From positions 1 through 30,475 of the forward strand of contig NEEC01000378.1 of assembly GCA_002189035.1 (NCBI GenBank): 30,475 nt of DNA, given 5' to 3'. Each line of letters opens with the position of its first letter. Positions within the stretch are counted from its first letter, which is position 1. Origin of the DNA: Utricularia gibba (taxonomy: Eukaryota > Streptophyta > Magnoliopsida > Lamiales > Lentibulariaceae). The notes below the pieces were generated by a model that was not told where the DNA came from, ran no database searches, and saw only the letters and a program-made list of their open reading frames with translations. Below are positions 1-12,496 of this stretch, piece after piece. The position numbers and the translations under genes are program-made.

Positions 1-3000
1 CCAAAGACCGCCTTCTCAAGTATAAAGTAAGTTGTTGAAAAAATCATGTGGGGTGCACGTGATATCGCAATTTAAACAAATGCAACATTGTATTCATCGA
101 TTTGCATCCTTTTGTCCTCATGAGCCATAAAGAATCGCGGGCCGGACCAAGTTCCTAGCGAGACTGGCCGCCACAAAACGAGAAGCTGTTCCTTGAAAAA
201 CCATGTAGGCAACACCGAAAACCGAACGTTAATAAATACATCACTTTCTTTGCCGGGCTACAACTTACTTTGGGCCAAGGCCTAAGCTGATCTTTTTCCG
301 GTTCCAAGTGCACCCAAAGACCGCCTTCTCAAGTATAAAGTAAGTTGTTGAAAAAATCATGTGGGGTGCACGTGACATCATAATTTAAACAAATGGATCA
401 TTTTTTTTTAATCGATTTGCATCCAGTTGACCTCATGAGCCATACAGAATCGGGGTCAAGGACCAAGTTCCCAGCGAGACTGGCCGCCACAAAACGAGAA
501 GCGGTTCCTTGAAAAACCATGTAGGCAGCCCCCGAAAACCGAACGATAATAAATACATCACTTTATTTGCCGGACTACAACTAACTCTCGGGCAAGCCAA
601 ACCTTACCTTTGTCCCGTTCCAGGTGCACCCAAGACCGCCTGCTCAAGTATAAAGTAAGTTGTTGAAAAAATCATGTGGGGTGCACGTGATATCGCAATT
701 TAAACAAATGCAACATTGTATTCATCGATTTGCATCCTTTTGTCCTCATGAGCCATAAAGAATCGCGGGCCCGGACCAAGTTCCTAGCGAGACTGGCCGC
801 CACAAAACGAGAAGCTGTTCCTTGAAAAACCATGTAGGCAACACCGAAAACCGAACGTTAATAAATACATCACTTTCTTTGCCGGGCTACAACTTACTTT
901 GGGCCAAGGCCTAAGCTGATCTTTTCCGGTTCCAAGTGCACCCAAAGACCGCCTCTCAAGTATAAAGTAAGTTGTTGAAAAAATCATGTGGGGTGCACGT
1001 GACATCATAATTTAAACAAATGGATCATTTTTTTAATCGATTTGCATCCAGTTGACCTCATGAGCCATACAGAATCGGGGTCAAGGACCAAGTTCCCAGC
1101 GAGACTGGCCGCCACAAAACGAGAAGCGGTTCCTTGAAAAACCATGTAGGCAGCCCCCGAAAACCGAACGATAATAAATACATCACTTTATTTGCCGGAC
1201 TACAACTAACTCTCGGTGCAAGCCAAACCTTACCTTTGTCCCGTTCCAGGTGCACCAAAGACCGCCTGCTCAAGTATAAAGTAAGTTGTTGAAAAAATCA
1301 TGTGGGTGCACGTGATATCGCAATTTAAACAAATGCAACATTTGTTTCATCGATTTGCATCCTTTTGTCCTCATGAGCCATAAAGAATCGCGGGCCGGAC
1401 CAAGTTCCTAGCGAGACTGGCCGCCACAAAACGAGAAGCTGTTCCTTGAAAAACCATGTAGGCAACACCGAAAACCGAACGTTAATAAATACATCACTTT
1501 CTTTGCCGGGCTACAACTTACTTTGGGCCAAGGCCTAAGCTGATCTTTTTCCGGTTCCAAGTGCACCCAAAGACCGCCTTCTCAAGTATAAAGTAAGTTG
1601 TTGAAAAAATCATGTGGGGTGCACGTGACATCATAATTTAAACAAATGGATCATTTTTTTTAATCGATTTGCATCCAGTTGACCTCATGAGCCATACAGA
1701 ATCGGGGTCAAGGACCAAGTTCCCAGCGAGACTGGCCGCCACAAAACGAGAAGCGGTTCCTTGAAAAACCATGTAGGCAGCCCCCGAAAACCGAACGATA
1801 ATAAATACATCACTTTTTTGCCGGACTACAACTTACTTCGGGCAAGCCAAACCTACCTTTTTCCGTTCCAAGTGCCCCCAAAGACCGCCTCTCAAGTATA
1901 AAGTAAGTTGTTGAAAAAATCATGTGGGGTGCACGTGATATCGCAATTTAAACAAATGATCGATTTGCATCCTTTGTCCTCATGAGCCATAAAGAATCGC
2001 GGGCCCGGACCAAGTTCCTAGCGAGACTGGCCGCCACAAAACGAGAAGCTGTTCCTTGAAAAACCATGTAGGCACACCGAAAACCGAACGTTAATAAATA
2101 CATCACTTTCTTTGCCGGGCTACAACTTACTTTGGGCCAAGGCCTAAGCTGATCTTTTCCGGTTCCAAGTGCACCCAAAGACCGCCTTCTCAAGTATAAA
2201 GTAAGTTTTTGAAAAAATCATGTGGGGTGCACGTGACATCATAATTTAAACAAATGGATCATTTTTTTTAATCGATTTGCATCCAGTTGACCTCATGAGC
2301 CATACAGAATCGGGGTCAAGGACCAAGTTCCCAGCGAGACTGGCCGCACAAACGAGAAGCGGTTCCTCGAAAAACCATGTAGGCAGCCCCGAAAACCGAA
2401 CGATAATAAATACATCACTTTATTTGCCGGACTACAACTAACTCTCGTGCAAGCCAAACCTTACCTTTGTCCCGTTCCAGGTGCACCCAAAGACCGCCTC
2501 TCAAGTATAAAGTAAGTTGTTGAAAAAATCATGTGGGGTGCACGTGATATCGCAATTTAAACAAATGCAACATTGTATTCATCGATTTGCATCCTTTTGT
2601 CCTCATGAGCCATAAAGAATCGCGGGCCCGACCAAGTTCCTAGCGAGACTGGCCGCCACAAAACGAGAAGCTGTTCCTTGAAAAACCATGTAGGCAACAC
2701 CGAAAACCGAACGTTAATAAATACATCACTTTCTTTGCCGGGCTACAACTTACTTTGGGCCAAGGCCTAAGCTGATCTTTTTCCGGTTCCAAGTGCACCC
2801 AAAGACCGCCTTCTCAAGTATAAAGTAAGTTGTTGAAAAAATCATGTGGGGTGCACGTGACATCATAATTTAAACAAATGGATCATTTTTTTAATCGATT
2901 TGCATCCAGTTGACCTCATGAGCCATACAGAATCGGGGTCAAGGACCAAGTTCCCAGCGAGACTGGCCGCCACAAAACGAGAAGCGGTTCCTTGAAAAAC

Positions 3001-4990
3001 CATGTAGGCAGCCCCCGAAAACCGAACGATAATAAATACATCACTTTATTTGCCGGACTACAACTAACTCTCGGTGCAAGCCAAACCTTACCTTTGTTCC
3101 GTTCCAGGTGCACCCAAAGACCGCCTGCTCAAGTATAAAGTAAGTTGTTGAAAAAATCATGTGGGGTGCACGTGATATCGCAATTTAAACAAATGCAACA
3201 TTGTATTCATCGATTTGCATCCTTTTGTCCTCATGAGCCATAAAGAATCGCGGGCCCGGACCAAGTTCCTAGCGAGACTGGCCGCCCAAAACGAGAAGCT
3301 GTTCCTTGAAAAACCATGTAGGCAACACCGAAAACCGAACGTTAATAAATACATCACTTTCTTTGCCGGGCTACAACTTACTTTGGGCCAAGGCCTAAGC
3401 TGATCTTTTTCCGGTTCCAAGTGCACCCAAAGACCGCCTTCTCAAGTATAAAGTAAGTTGTTGAAAAAATCATGTGGGGTGCACGTGACATCATAATTTA
3501 AACAAATGGATCATTTTTTTTAATCGATTTGCATCCAGTTGACCTCATGAGCCATACAGAATCGGGGTCAAGGACCAAGTTCCCAGCGAGACTGGCCGCC
3601 ACAAAACGAGAAGCGGTTCCTTGAAAAACCATGTAGGCAGCCCCCGAAAACCGAACGATAATAAATACATCACTTTATTTGCCGGACTACAACTAACTCT
3701 CGGTGCAAGCCAAACCTTACCTTTGTCCGTTCCAGGTGCACCCAAAGACCGCCTGCTCAAGTATAAAGTAAGTTGTTGAAAAAATCATGTGGGGTGCACG
3801 TGATATCGCAATTTAAACAAATGCAACATTGTATTCATCGATTTGCATCCTTTTGTCCTCATGAGCCATAAAGAATCGCGGGCCCGGACCAAGTTCCTAG
3901 CGAGACTGGCCGCCACAAAACGAAGCTGTTCCTTGAAAAACCATGTAGGCAACACCGAAAACCGAACGTTAATAAATACATCACTTTCTTTGCCGGGCTA
4001 CAACTTACTTTGGGCCAAGGCCTAAGCTGATCTTTTTCCGGTTCCAAGTGCACCCAAAGACCGCCTTCTCAAGTATAAAGTAAGTTGTTGAAAAAATCAT
4101 GTGGGGTGCACGTGACATCATAATTTAAACAAATGGATCATTTTTTTTAATCGATTTGCATCCAGTTGACCTCATGAGCCATACAGAATCGGGGTCAAGG
4201 ACCAAGTTCCCAGCGAGACTGGCCGCCACAAAACGAGAAGCGGTTCCTTGAAAAACCATGTAGGCAGCCCCCGAAAACCGAACGATAATAAATACATCAC
4301 TTTATTTGCCGGACTACAACTAACTCTCGTGCAAGCCAAACCTTACCTTTGTCCCGTTCCAGGTGCACCCAAAGACCGCCTGCTCAAGTATAAAGTAAGT
4401 TGTTGAAAAAATCATGTGGGGTGCACGTGATATCGCAATTTAAACAAATGCAACATTGTATTCATCGATTTGCATCCTTTTGTCCTCATGAGCCATAAAG
4501 AATCGCGGGCCCGGACCAAGTTCCTAGCGAGACTGGCCGCCACAAAACGAGAAGCTGTTCCTTGAAAAACCATGTAGGCAACACGAAAACCGAACGTTAA
4601 TAAATACATCACTTTCTTTGCCGGGCTACAACTTACTTTGGGCCAAGGCCTAAGCTGATCTTTTTCCGGTTCCAAGTGCACCCAAAGACCGCCTTCTCAA
4701 GTATAAAGTAAGTTGTTGAAAAAATCATGTGGGGTGCACGTGACATCATAATTTAAACAAATGGATCATTTTTTTTAATCGATTTGCATCCAGTTGACCT
4801 CATGAGCCATACAGAATCGGGGTCAAGGACCAAGTTCCCAGCGAGACTGGCCGCCAAAACGAGAAGCGGTTCCTTGAAAAACCATGTAGGCAGCCCCCGA
4901 AAACCGAACGATAATAAATACATCACTTATTTGCCGGACTACAACTTACTTGGGCAAGCCTAAGCTGACCTTTTTCCGTTCCAAGTGCCC
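1..4990 (+). repeat. Array block 1: regular A-B alternation, monomers 1-16
   Basis: Anchors are at 71, 384, 699, 1011, 1324, 1637, 1947, 2245, 2556, 2869, 3184, 3497, 3812, 4124, 4439 and 4752; odd-numbered monomers are A and even-numbered are B. Most copies are canonical with one to three small deletions. The B copy anchored at 1637 has an intermediate tail, TTACTTCGGGCAAGCC. The one at 4752 has a fully A-like tail, TTACTTGGGCAAGCCTAAGC. The A copy anchored at 1947 is short. Confidence 0.93.
1878..2174 (+). repeat. Short type A monomer (297 bp)
   Basis: After the anchor this copy reads AAATGATCGATTT, where A normally has 13 further bases between AAATG and ATCGATTT. Single bases are also missing in the head (CCTCTC), in CCTTTGTCC and in GGCACACCG. 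It follows a B monomer with an intermediate tail and CCCCCAAAG at the junction. The lost block is exactly the stretch where A and B cannot be aligned to each other. Confidence 0.9.
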
Positions 4991-5299
4991 CCAAAGACCG
5001 CCTCCTCAAGTATAAAGTAAGTTGTTAAAAAAATCATGTGGGGTGCACGTGATATCGCAATTTAAACAAATGCATTTTTTTTTAATCGATTTGCATCCTT
5101 TTGTCCTCATGAGCCATAAAGAATCGCGGCCCGGACCAAGTTCCTAGCGAGACTGGCCGCCACAAACGAGAAGCTGTTCCTTGAAAAACCATGTAGGCAA
5201 CACCGAAAACCGAACGTTAATAAATACATCACTTTCTTTGCCGGGCTACAACTTACTTTGGGCCAAGGCCTAAGCTGATTTTTCCGGTTCCAAGTGCAC
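4991..5299 (+). repeat. A monomer with a B-type T-tract
   Basis: The bases before the anchor are A-type (GATATCGCAA) and the downstream part is A-type (CCTTTTGTCC, CATAAAG, AACGTT). Between them stands a B-like T-tract followed by AATCG in place of the A block ending ATTCATCG. The head reads CTCCTCAAG and GTTAAAAAAATC, unlike normal A or B. A near twin lies at 21075-21389. Confidence 0.85.
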
Positions 5300-5915
5300 C
5301 CAAAGACCGCCTCTCAGTATAAAGTAAGTTGTTGAAAAAATCATGTGGGGTGCACGTGACATCATAATTTAAACAAATGATCATTTTTTTTAATCGATTT
5401 GCATCCAGTTGACCTCATGAGCCATACAGAATCGGGGTCAAGGACCAAGTTCCCAGCGAGACTGGCCGCCAAAACGAGAAGCGGTTCCTTGAAAAACCAT
5501 GTAGGCAGCCCCCGAAAACCGAACGATAATAAATACATCACTTTATTTGCCGGACTACAACTACTGCAAGCCAAACCTTACCTTTGTCCCGTTCCAGGTG
5601 CACCCAAAGACCGCCTGCTCAAGTATAAAGTAAGTTGTTGAAAAAATCATGTGGGGTGCACGTGATATCGCAATTTAAACAAATGCAACATTGTATTCAT
5701 CGATTTGCATCCTTTTGTCCTCATGAGCCATAAAGAATCGCGGGCCCGGACCAAGTTCCTAGCGAGACTGGCCGCCACAAAACGAGAAGCTGTTCCTTGA
5801 AAAACCATGTAGGCAACACCGAAAACCGAACGTTAATAAATACATCACTTTCTTTGCCGGGCTACAACTTACTTTGGGCCAAGGCCTAAGCTGATCTTTT
5901 TCCGGTTCCAAGTGC

Positions 5916-6221
5916 CCAAAGACCGCCTTCTCAAGTATAAAGTAAGTTGTTGAAAAAATCATGTGGGGTGCACGTGACATCATAATTTAAACAAATGATC
6001 ATTTTTTTTAATCGATTTGCATCCAGTTGACCTCATGAGCCATACAGAATCGGGGTCAAGGACCAAGTTCCCAGCGAGACTGGCCGCCACAAAACGAGAA
6101 GCGTTCCTTGAAAAACCATGTAGGCAGCCCCCGAAAACCGAACGATAATAAATACATCACTTTTTGCCGGCTACAACTTACTTTGGGCCAAGCCTAAGCT
6201 ATCTTTTTCCGGTTCCAAGTG
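5916..6221 (+). repeat. Chimaeric monomer: B body, A tail (alternation slip)
   Basis: This copy is B through ACGATAATAAA (near 6145) and A from GGCTACAACTTACTTTGGG (near 6169). The switch must lie in the shared AATACATCACTTT stretch. It is followed by a second B-headed monomer (6222-6520), so the order is A, B/A, B, A. An unequal exchange between an A and a B unit out of register would leave this arrangement. Confidence 0.85.
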
Positions 6222-6520
6222 CAAAGACCGCCTTCTCAAGTATAAAGTAAGTTGTTAAAAAATCATGTGGGGTGCACGTGACATCATAATTTAAACAAAT
6301 GATCATTTTTTTTAATCGATTTGCATCCAGTTGACCTCATGAGCCATACAGAATCGGGGTCAAGGACCAAGTTCCCAGCGAGACTGGCCGCCACAAACGA
6401 GAAGCGGTTCCTGAAAAACCATGTAGGCACCCCGAAAACCGAACGATAATAAATACATCACTTTATTTGCCGGACTACAACTAAGCAAGCCAAACCTTAC
6501 CTTTTCCCGTTCCAGTGCAC
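6222..6520 (+). repeat. Type B monomer following a B-headed chimaera
   Basis: This has all B markers (GACATCATAA, CCAGTTGACC, CATACAG, ACGATA), but its tail is worn to CTAAGCAAGCCAAACC and its junction shortened to CAAAGACC. GGCACCCCG replaces GGCAGCCCCCG. It is the second B in a row, the only direct B-B neighbour pair besides the one around 8064-8303. Confidence 0.9.
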
Positions 6521-8063
6521 CCAAAGACCGCCTCTCAAGTATAAAGTAAGTTGTTGAAAAAATCATGTGGGGTGCACGTGATATCGCAATTTAAACAAAT
6601 GCAACATTGTTTCATCGATTTGCATCCTTTTGTCCTCATGAGCCATAAAGAATCGCGGGCCCGGACCAAGTTCCAGCGAGACTGGCCGCCACAAAACGAG
6701 AAGCTGTTCCTTGAAAAACCATGTAGGCAACACCGAAAACCGAACGTTAATAAATACATCACTTTCTTTGCCGGCTACAACTTACTTTGGGCCAAGGCCT
6801 AAGCTGATCTTTTTCCGGTTCCAAGTGCACCCAAAGACCGCCTTCTCAAGTATAAAGTAAGTTGTTGAAAAAATCATGTGGGGTGCACGTGACATCATAA
6901 TTTAAACAAATGGATCATTTTTTTTAATCGATTTGCATCCAGTTGACCTCATGAGCCATACAGAATCGGGGTCAAGGACCAAGTTCCCAGCGAGACTGGC
7001 CGCCACAAAACGAGAAGCGGTTCCTTGAAAAACCATGTAGGCAGCCCCCGAAAACCGAACGATAATAAATACATCACTTTATTTGCCGGACTACAACTAC
7101 AAGCCTAAGCTACCTTTTTCCGTTCCAAGTGCCCCCCAAGACCGCCTCCTCAAGTATAAAGTAAGTTGTTAAAAAATCATGTGGGTGCACGTGATATCGC
7201 AATTTAAACAAATGCATTTTTTCATCGATTTGCATCCTTTTGTCCTCATGAGCCATAAAGAATCGCGGGCCCGGACCAAGTTCCTAGCGAGACTGGCCGC
7301 CACAAAACGAGAAGCTGTTCCTTGAAAAACCATGTAGGCAACACCGAAAACCGAACGTTAATAAATACATCACTTTCTTTGCCGGGCTACAACTTACTTT
7401 GGGCCAAGGCCTAAGCTGATCTTTTTCCGGTTCCAAGTGCCCCCCAAGACCGCCTCTCAGTATAAAGTAAGTTGTTAAAAAAATCATGTGGGGTGCACGT
7501 GACATCGTAATTTAAACAAATGATCATTTTTTTTAATCGATTTGCATCCAGTTGACCTCATGAGCCATACAGAATCGGGGTCAAGGACCAAGTTCCCAGC
7601 GAGACTGGCCGCCACAAACGAGAAGCGGTTCCTTGAAAAACCATGTAGGCAGCCCCCGAAAACCGAACGATAATAAATACATCACTTTATTTGCCGGACT
7701 ACAACTAACTCTCGGTGCAAGCCAAACCTTACCTTTGTCCCGTTCCAGGTGCACCCAAAGACCGCCTGCTCAAGTATAAAGTAAGTTGTTGAAAAAATCA
7801 TGTGGGGTGCACGTGATATCGCAATTTAAACAAATGCAACATTGTATTCATCGATTTGCATCCTTTTGTCCTCATGAGCCATAAAGAATCGCGGGCCCGG
7901 ACCAAGTTCCTAGCGAGACTGGCCGCCACAAACGAGAAGCTGTTCCTTGAAAAACCATGTAGGCAACAAAACCGAACGTTAATAAATACATCACTTTCTT
8001 TGCCGGGCTACAACTTACTTTGGGCCAAGGCCTAAGCTGATCTTTTTCCGGTTCCAAGTGCAC

Positions 8064-8302
8064 CCAAAGACCGTCAAATCAGTGCACGATTTAAACAAAT
8101 GAATCGATTTGCATCCTTGACCTCATGAGCCATACAGAATCCGACCAAGTTCCCAGCGAGACTGGCCGCCACAAAACGAGAAGTTCCTTGAAAAACCATG
8201 TAGGCACGAAAACCGAACGTTAATAAATACATCACTTTTTTGCCGGCTACAACTTACTTTGGGCCAAGGCCTAAGCTGACCTTTTTCCGGTTCCAAGTGC
8301 CC
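8064..8302 (+). repeat. Heavily deleted chimaeric monomer (239 bp)
   Basis: About 75 bp shorter than normal. The head that normally holds TATAAAGTAAG and the A6 tract is reduced to a few bases: ACCGTCAAATCAGTGCACG leads straight to ATTTAAAC. The T-tract block, the G-rich block before CCAAG and the GCGG before TTCC are also lost. What remains is B-like at CATACAG and TTCCCAGCG and A-like at GTTAATAAA and the tail. Nearly all lost bases are ones where A and B disagree or which border such positions. Confidence 0.9.
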
Positions 8303-11300
8303 CCAAGACCGCCTCTCAGTATAAAGTAGTTGTTAAAAAAATCATGTGGGGTGCACGTGACATCATAATTTAAACAAATGATCATTTTTTTAATCGATTT
8401 GCATCCAGTTGACCTCATGAGCCATACAGAATCGGGGTCAAGGACCAAGTTCCCAGCGAGACTGGCCGCCACAAAACGAGAAGCGGTTCCTTGAAAAACC
8501 ATGTAGGCAGCCCCCGAAAACCGAACGATAATAAATACATCACTTTATTTGCCGGACTACAACTAACTCTCGTGCAAGCCAAACCTTACCTTTGTCCCGT
8601 TCCAGGTGCACCCAAAGACCGCCTGCTCAAGTATAAAGTAAGTTGTTGAAAAAATCATGTGGGGTGCACGTGATATCGCAATTTAACAAATGCAACATTG
8701 TATTCATCGATTTGCATCCTTTTGTCCTCATGAGCCATAAAGAATCGCGGGCCCGGACCAAGTTCCTAGCGAGACTGGCCGCCACAAAACGAGAAGCTGT
8801 TCCTTGAAAAACCATGTAGGCAACACCGAAAACCGAACGTTAATAAATACATCACTTTCTTTGCCGGGCTACAACTTACTTTGGGCCAAGGCCTAAGCTG
8901 ATCTTTTTCCGGTTCCAAGTGCACCCAAAGACCGCCTTCTCAAGTATAAAGTAAGTTGTTGAAAAAATCATGTGGGGTGCACGTGACATCATAATTTAAA
9001 CAAATGGATCATTTTTTTTAATCGATTTGCATCCAGTTGACCTCATGAGCCATACAGAATCGGGGTCAAGGACCAAGTTCCCAGCGAGACTGGCCGCCAC
9101 AAAACGAGAAGCGGTTCCTTGAAAAACCATGTAGGCAGCCCCCGAAAACCGAACGATAATAAATACATCACTTTATTTGCCGGACTACAACTAACTCGGT
9201 GCAAGCCAAACCTTACCTTTTTCCGGTGCACCCAAAGACCGCCTGCTCAAGTATAAAGTAAGTTTTGAAAAAATCATGTGGGGTGCACGTGATCGCAATT
9301 TAAACAAATGCAACATTTTTTTTCATCGATTTGCATCCTTTTGTCCTCATGAGCCATAAAGAATCGCGGGCCCGGACCAAGTTCCTAGCGAGACTGGCCG
9401 CCACAAAACGAGAAGCTGTTCCTTGAAAAACCATGTAGGCAACACCGAAAACCGAACGTTAATAAATACATCACTTTCTTTGCCGGGCTACAACTTACTT
9501 TGGGCCAAGGCCTAAGCTGATCTTTTTCCGGTTCCAAGTGCCCCCCAAGACCGCCTCTCAAGTATAAAGTAAGTTGTTAAAAAATCATGTGGGGTGCACG
9601 TGACATCATAATTTAAACAAATGATCATTTTTTTTAATCGATTTGCATCCAGTTGACCTCATGAGCCATACAGAATCGGGTCAAGGACCAAGTTCCCAGC
9701 GAGACTGGCCGCCACAAAACGAGAAGCGGTTCCTTGAAAAACCATGTAGGCAGCCCCCGAAAACCGAACGATAATAAATACATCACTTTATTTGCCGGAC
9801 TACAACTAACTCTGCAAGCCAAACCTTACCTTTGTCCGTTCCAGGTGCACCCAAAGACCGCCTCCTCAAGTATAAAGTAAGTTGTTGAAAAAATCATGTG
9901 GGGTGCACGTGATATCGCAATTTAAACAAATGCAACATTTTATTTCATCGATTTGCATCCTTTTGTCCTCATGAGCCATAAAGAATCGCGGGCCCGGACC
10001 AAGTTCCTAGCGAGACTGGCCGCCACAAAACGAGAAGCTGTTCCTTGAAAAACCATGTAGGCAACACCGAAAACCGAACGTTAATAAATACATCACTTTC
10101 TTTGCCGGGCTACAACTTACTTTGGGCCAAGGCCTAAGCTGATCTTTTTCCGGTTCCAAGTGCACCCAAAGACCGCCTTCTCAAGTATAAAGTAAGTTGT
10201 TGAAAAAATCATGTGGGGTGCACGTGACATCATAATTTAAACAAATGGATCATTTTTTTTAATCGATTTGCATCCAGTTGACCTCATGAGCCATACAGAA
10301 TCGGGGTCAAGGACCAAGTTCCCAGCGAGACTGGCCGCCACAAAACGAGAAGCCTTGAAAAACCATGTAGGCAGCCCCCGAAAACCGAACGATAATAAAT
10401 ACATCACTTTATTTGCCGGACTACAACTAACTCTTGCAAGCCAAACCTTACCTTTGTCCCGTTCCAGTGCCCCAAAGACCGCCTGCTCAAGTATAAAGTA
10501 AGTTGTTGAAAAAATCATGTGGGGTGCACGTGATATCGCATTTAAACAAATGCAACATTGTATTCATCGATTTGCATCCTTTTGTCCTCATGAGCCATAA
10601 AGAATCGCCCGGACCAAGTTCCTAGCGAGACTGGCCGCCACAAAACGAGAAGCTGTTCCTTGAAAAACCATGTAGGCAACACCGAAAACCGAACGTTAAT
10701 AAATACATCACTTTCTTTGCCGGGCTACAACTTACTTTGGGCCAAGGCCTAAGCTGATCTTTTTCCGGTTCCAAGTGCACCCAAAGACCGCCTTCTCAAG
10801 TATAAAGTAAGTTGTTGAAAAAATCATGTGGGGTGCACGTGACATCATAATTTAAACAAATGGATCATTTTTTTTAATCGATTTGCATCCAGTTGACCTC
10901 ATGAGCCATACAGAATCGGGGTCAAGGACCAAGTTCCCAGCGAGACTGGCCGCCACAAAACGAGAAGCGGTTCCTTGAAAAACCATGTAGGCAGCCCCCG
11001 AAAACCGAACGATAATAAATACATCACTTTATTTGCCGGACTACAACTAACTCTCGTGCAAGCCAAACCTTACCTTTGTCCCGTTCCAGGTGCACCCAAA
11101 GACCGCCTGCTCAAGTATAAAGTAAGTTGTTGAAAAAATCATGTGGGGTGCACGTGATATCGCAATTTAAACAAATGCAACATTGTATTCATCGATTTGC
11201 ATCCTTTTGTCCTCATGAGCCATAAAGAATCGCGGGCCCGGACCAAGTTCCTAGCGAGACTGGCCGCCACAAAACGAGAAGCTGTTCCTTGAAAAACCAT

Positions 11301-12359
11301 GTAGGCAACACCGAAAACCGAACGTTAATAAATACATCACTTTCTTTGCCGGGCTACAACTTACTTTGGGCCAAGGCCTAAGCTGATCTTTTTCCGGTTC
11401 CAAGTGCACCCAAAGACCGCCTTCTCAAGTATAAAGTAAGTTGTTGAAAAAATCATGTGGGGTGCACGTGACATCATAATTTAAACAAATGGATCATTTT
11501 TTTTAATCGATTTGCATCCAGTTGACCTCATGAGCCATACAGAATCGGGTCAAGGACCAAGTTCCCAGCGAGACTGGCCGCCACAAAACGAGAAGCGGTT
11601 CCTTGAAAAACCATGTAGGCAGCCCCGAAAAACCGAACGATAATAAATACATCACTTTATTTGCCGGACTACAACTAACTCTCGTGCAAGCCAAACCTTA
11701 CCTTTGTCCCGTTCCAGCCAAAGACCGCCTCCTCAAGTATAAAGTAAGTTGTTGAAAAAATCATGTGGGGTGCACGTGATATCGCAATTTAAACAAATGC
11801 AACATTGTATTCATCGATTTGCATCCTTTTGTCCTCATGAGCCATAAAGAATCGCGGGGGACCAAGTTCCTAGCGAGACTGGCCGCCACAAAACGAGAAG
11901 CTGTTCCTTGAAAAACCATGTAGGCAACACCGAAAACCGAACGTTAATAAATACATCACTTTCTTTGCCGGGCTACAACTTACTTTGGGCCAAGGCCTAA
12001 GCTGATCTTTTTCCGGTTCCAAGTGCACCCAAAGACCGCCTTCTCAAGTATAAAGTAAGTTGTTGAAAAAATCATGTGGGGTGCACGTGACATCATAATT
12101 TAAACAAATGGATCATTTTTTTTAATCGATTTGCATCCAGTTGACCTCATGAGCCATACAGAATCGGGGTCAAGGACCAAGTTCCCAGCGAGACTGGCCG
12201 CCACAAAACGAAGCGGTTCCTTGAAAAACCATGTAGGCAGCCCCCGAAAACCGAACGATAATAAATACATCACTTTATTTGCCGGACTACAACTAACTCT
12301 TGCAAGCCAAACCTTACCTTTGTCCCGTTCCAGGTGCACCCAAAGACCGCCTGCTCAAG

Positions 12360-12365
12360 TATAAA
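12360..12365 (+). promoter_or_regulatory. TATAAA motif in the monomer head (TATA-like, unproven)
   Basis: AGTATAAAGTA stands about 20 bp into every monomer except the deleted one at 8064, and it also survives in the variant heads as TGTATAAAGTA. It could serve as a TATA element, but AT-rich six-mers are common and there is no evidence of transcription. Confidence 0.2.
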
Positions 12366-12394
12366 GTAAGTTGTTGAAAAAATCATGTGGGGTG

Positions 12395-12402
12395 CACGTG
12401 AT
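12395..12402 (-). other. Conserved CACGTG (E-box/G-box) motif, A example
   Basis: Almost every monomer has GTGCACGTGA at this position, with overlapping palindromes GTGCAC and CACGTG. On the minus strand this A copy reads ATCACGTG. Binding of any protein is not shown; the motif is recorded because it recurs once per ~314 bp. It survives in both types and most worn copies; the deleted unit at 8064 keeps only GTGCACG. Confidence 0.6.
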
Positions 12403-12496
12403 ATCGCAATTTAAACAAATGCAACATTGTATTCATCGATTTGCATCCTTTTGTCCTCATGAGCCATAAAGAATCGCGGGCCCGGACCAAGTTCCT

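Larger units (their letters stand above)
4991..8302 (+). repeat. Array block 2: disturbed zone, monomers 17-27
   Basis: Anchors are at 5061, 5368, 5674, 5986, 6290, 6590, 6901, 7203, 7511, 7825 and 8090. This block holds hybrid and shortened units and two slips of the A-B alternation. Tails of the B copies are worn: CTACTGCAAGCC near 5562, CTAAGCAAGCC near 6481 and CTACAAGCC near 7096, each missing several bases of the normal TAACTCTCGGTGCAAGCC. Heads with CTCCTCA and GTTAAAAAA appear at 4991 and 7135. Confidence 0.9.
12340..12496 (+). repeat. First ~157-bp half of the A monomer (ancestral subunit 1)
   Basis: This half is a diverged copy of the following half. In the coordinates of the first monomer of the window, TTGAAAAA at 35 matches TTGAAAAA at 193, and CATGT at 45 matches CATGT at 202. 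CAC at 56 matches CAC at 213, and CGCA at 66 matches CGAA at 223. AACAAATGCAACATT at 75 matches AATAAATACATCACT at 231. CCGG at 142 matches CCGG at 298, and CCAAG at 147 matches CCAAG at 304. All offsets are 156-158, so the matches are collinear along the whole unit. The half boundary itself is approximate. Confidence 0.75.

Noticed and set aside
12478-12483. GGGCCC/CGGGCCCG palindrome as a protein-binding dyad.
   Set aside because: It is present only in type A, is lost or worn in several A copies and lies in a block that differs between A and B. It serves as a marker, with no sign of selection.
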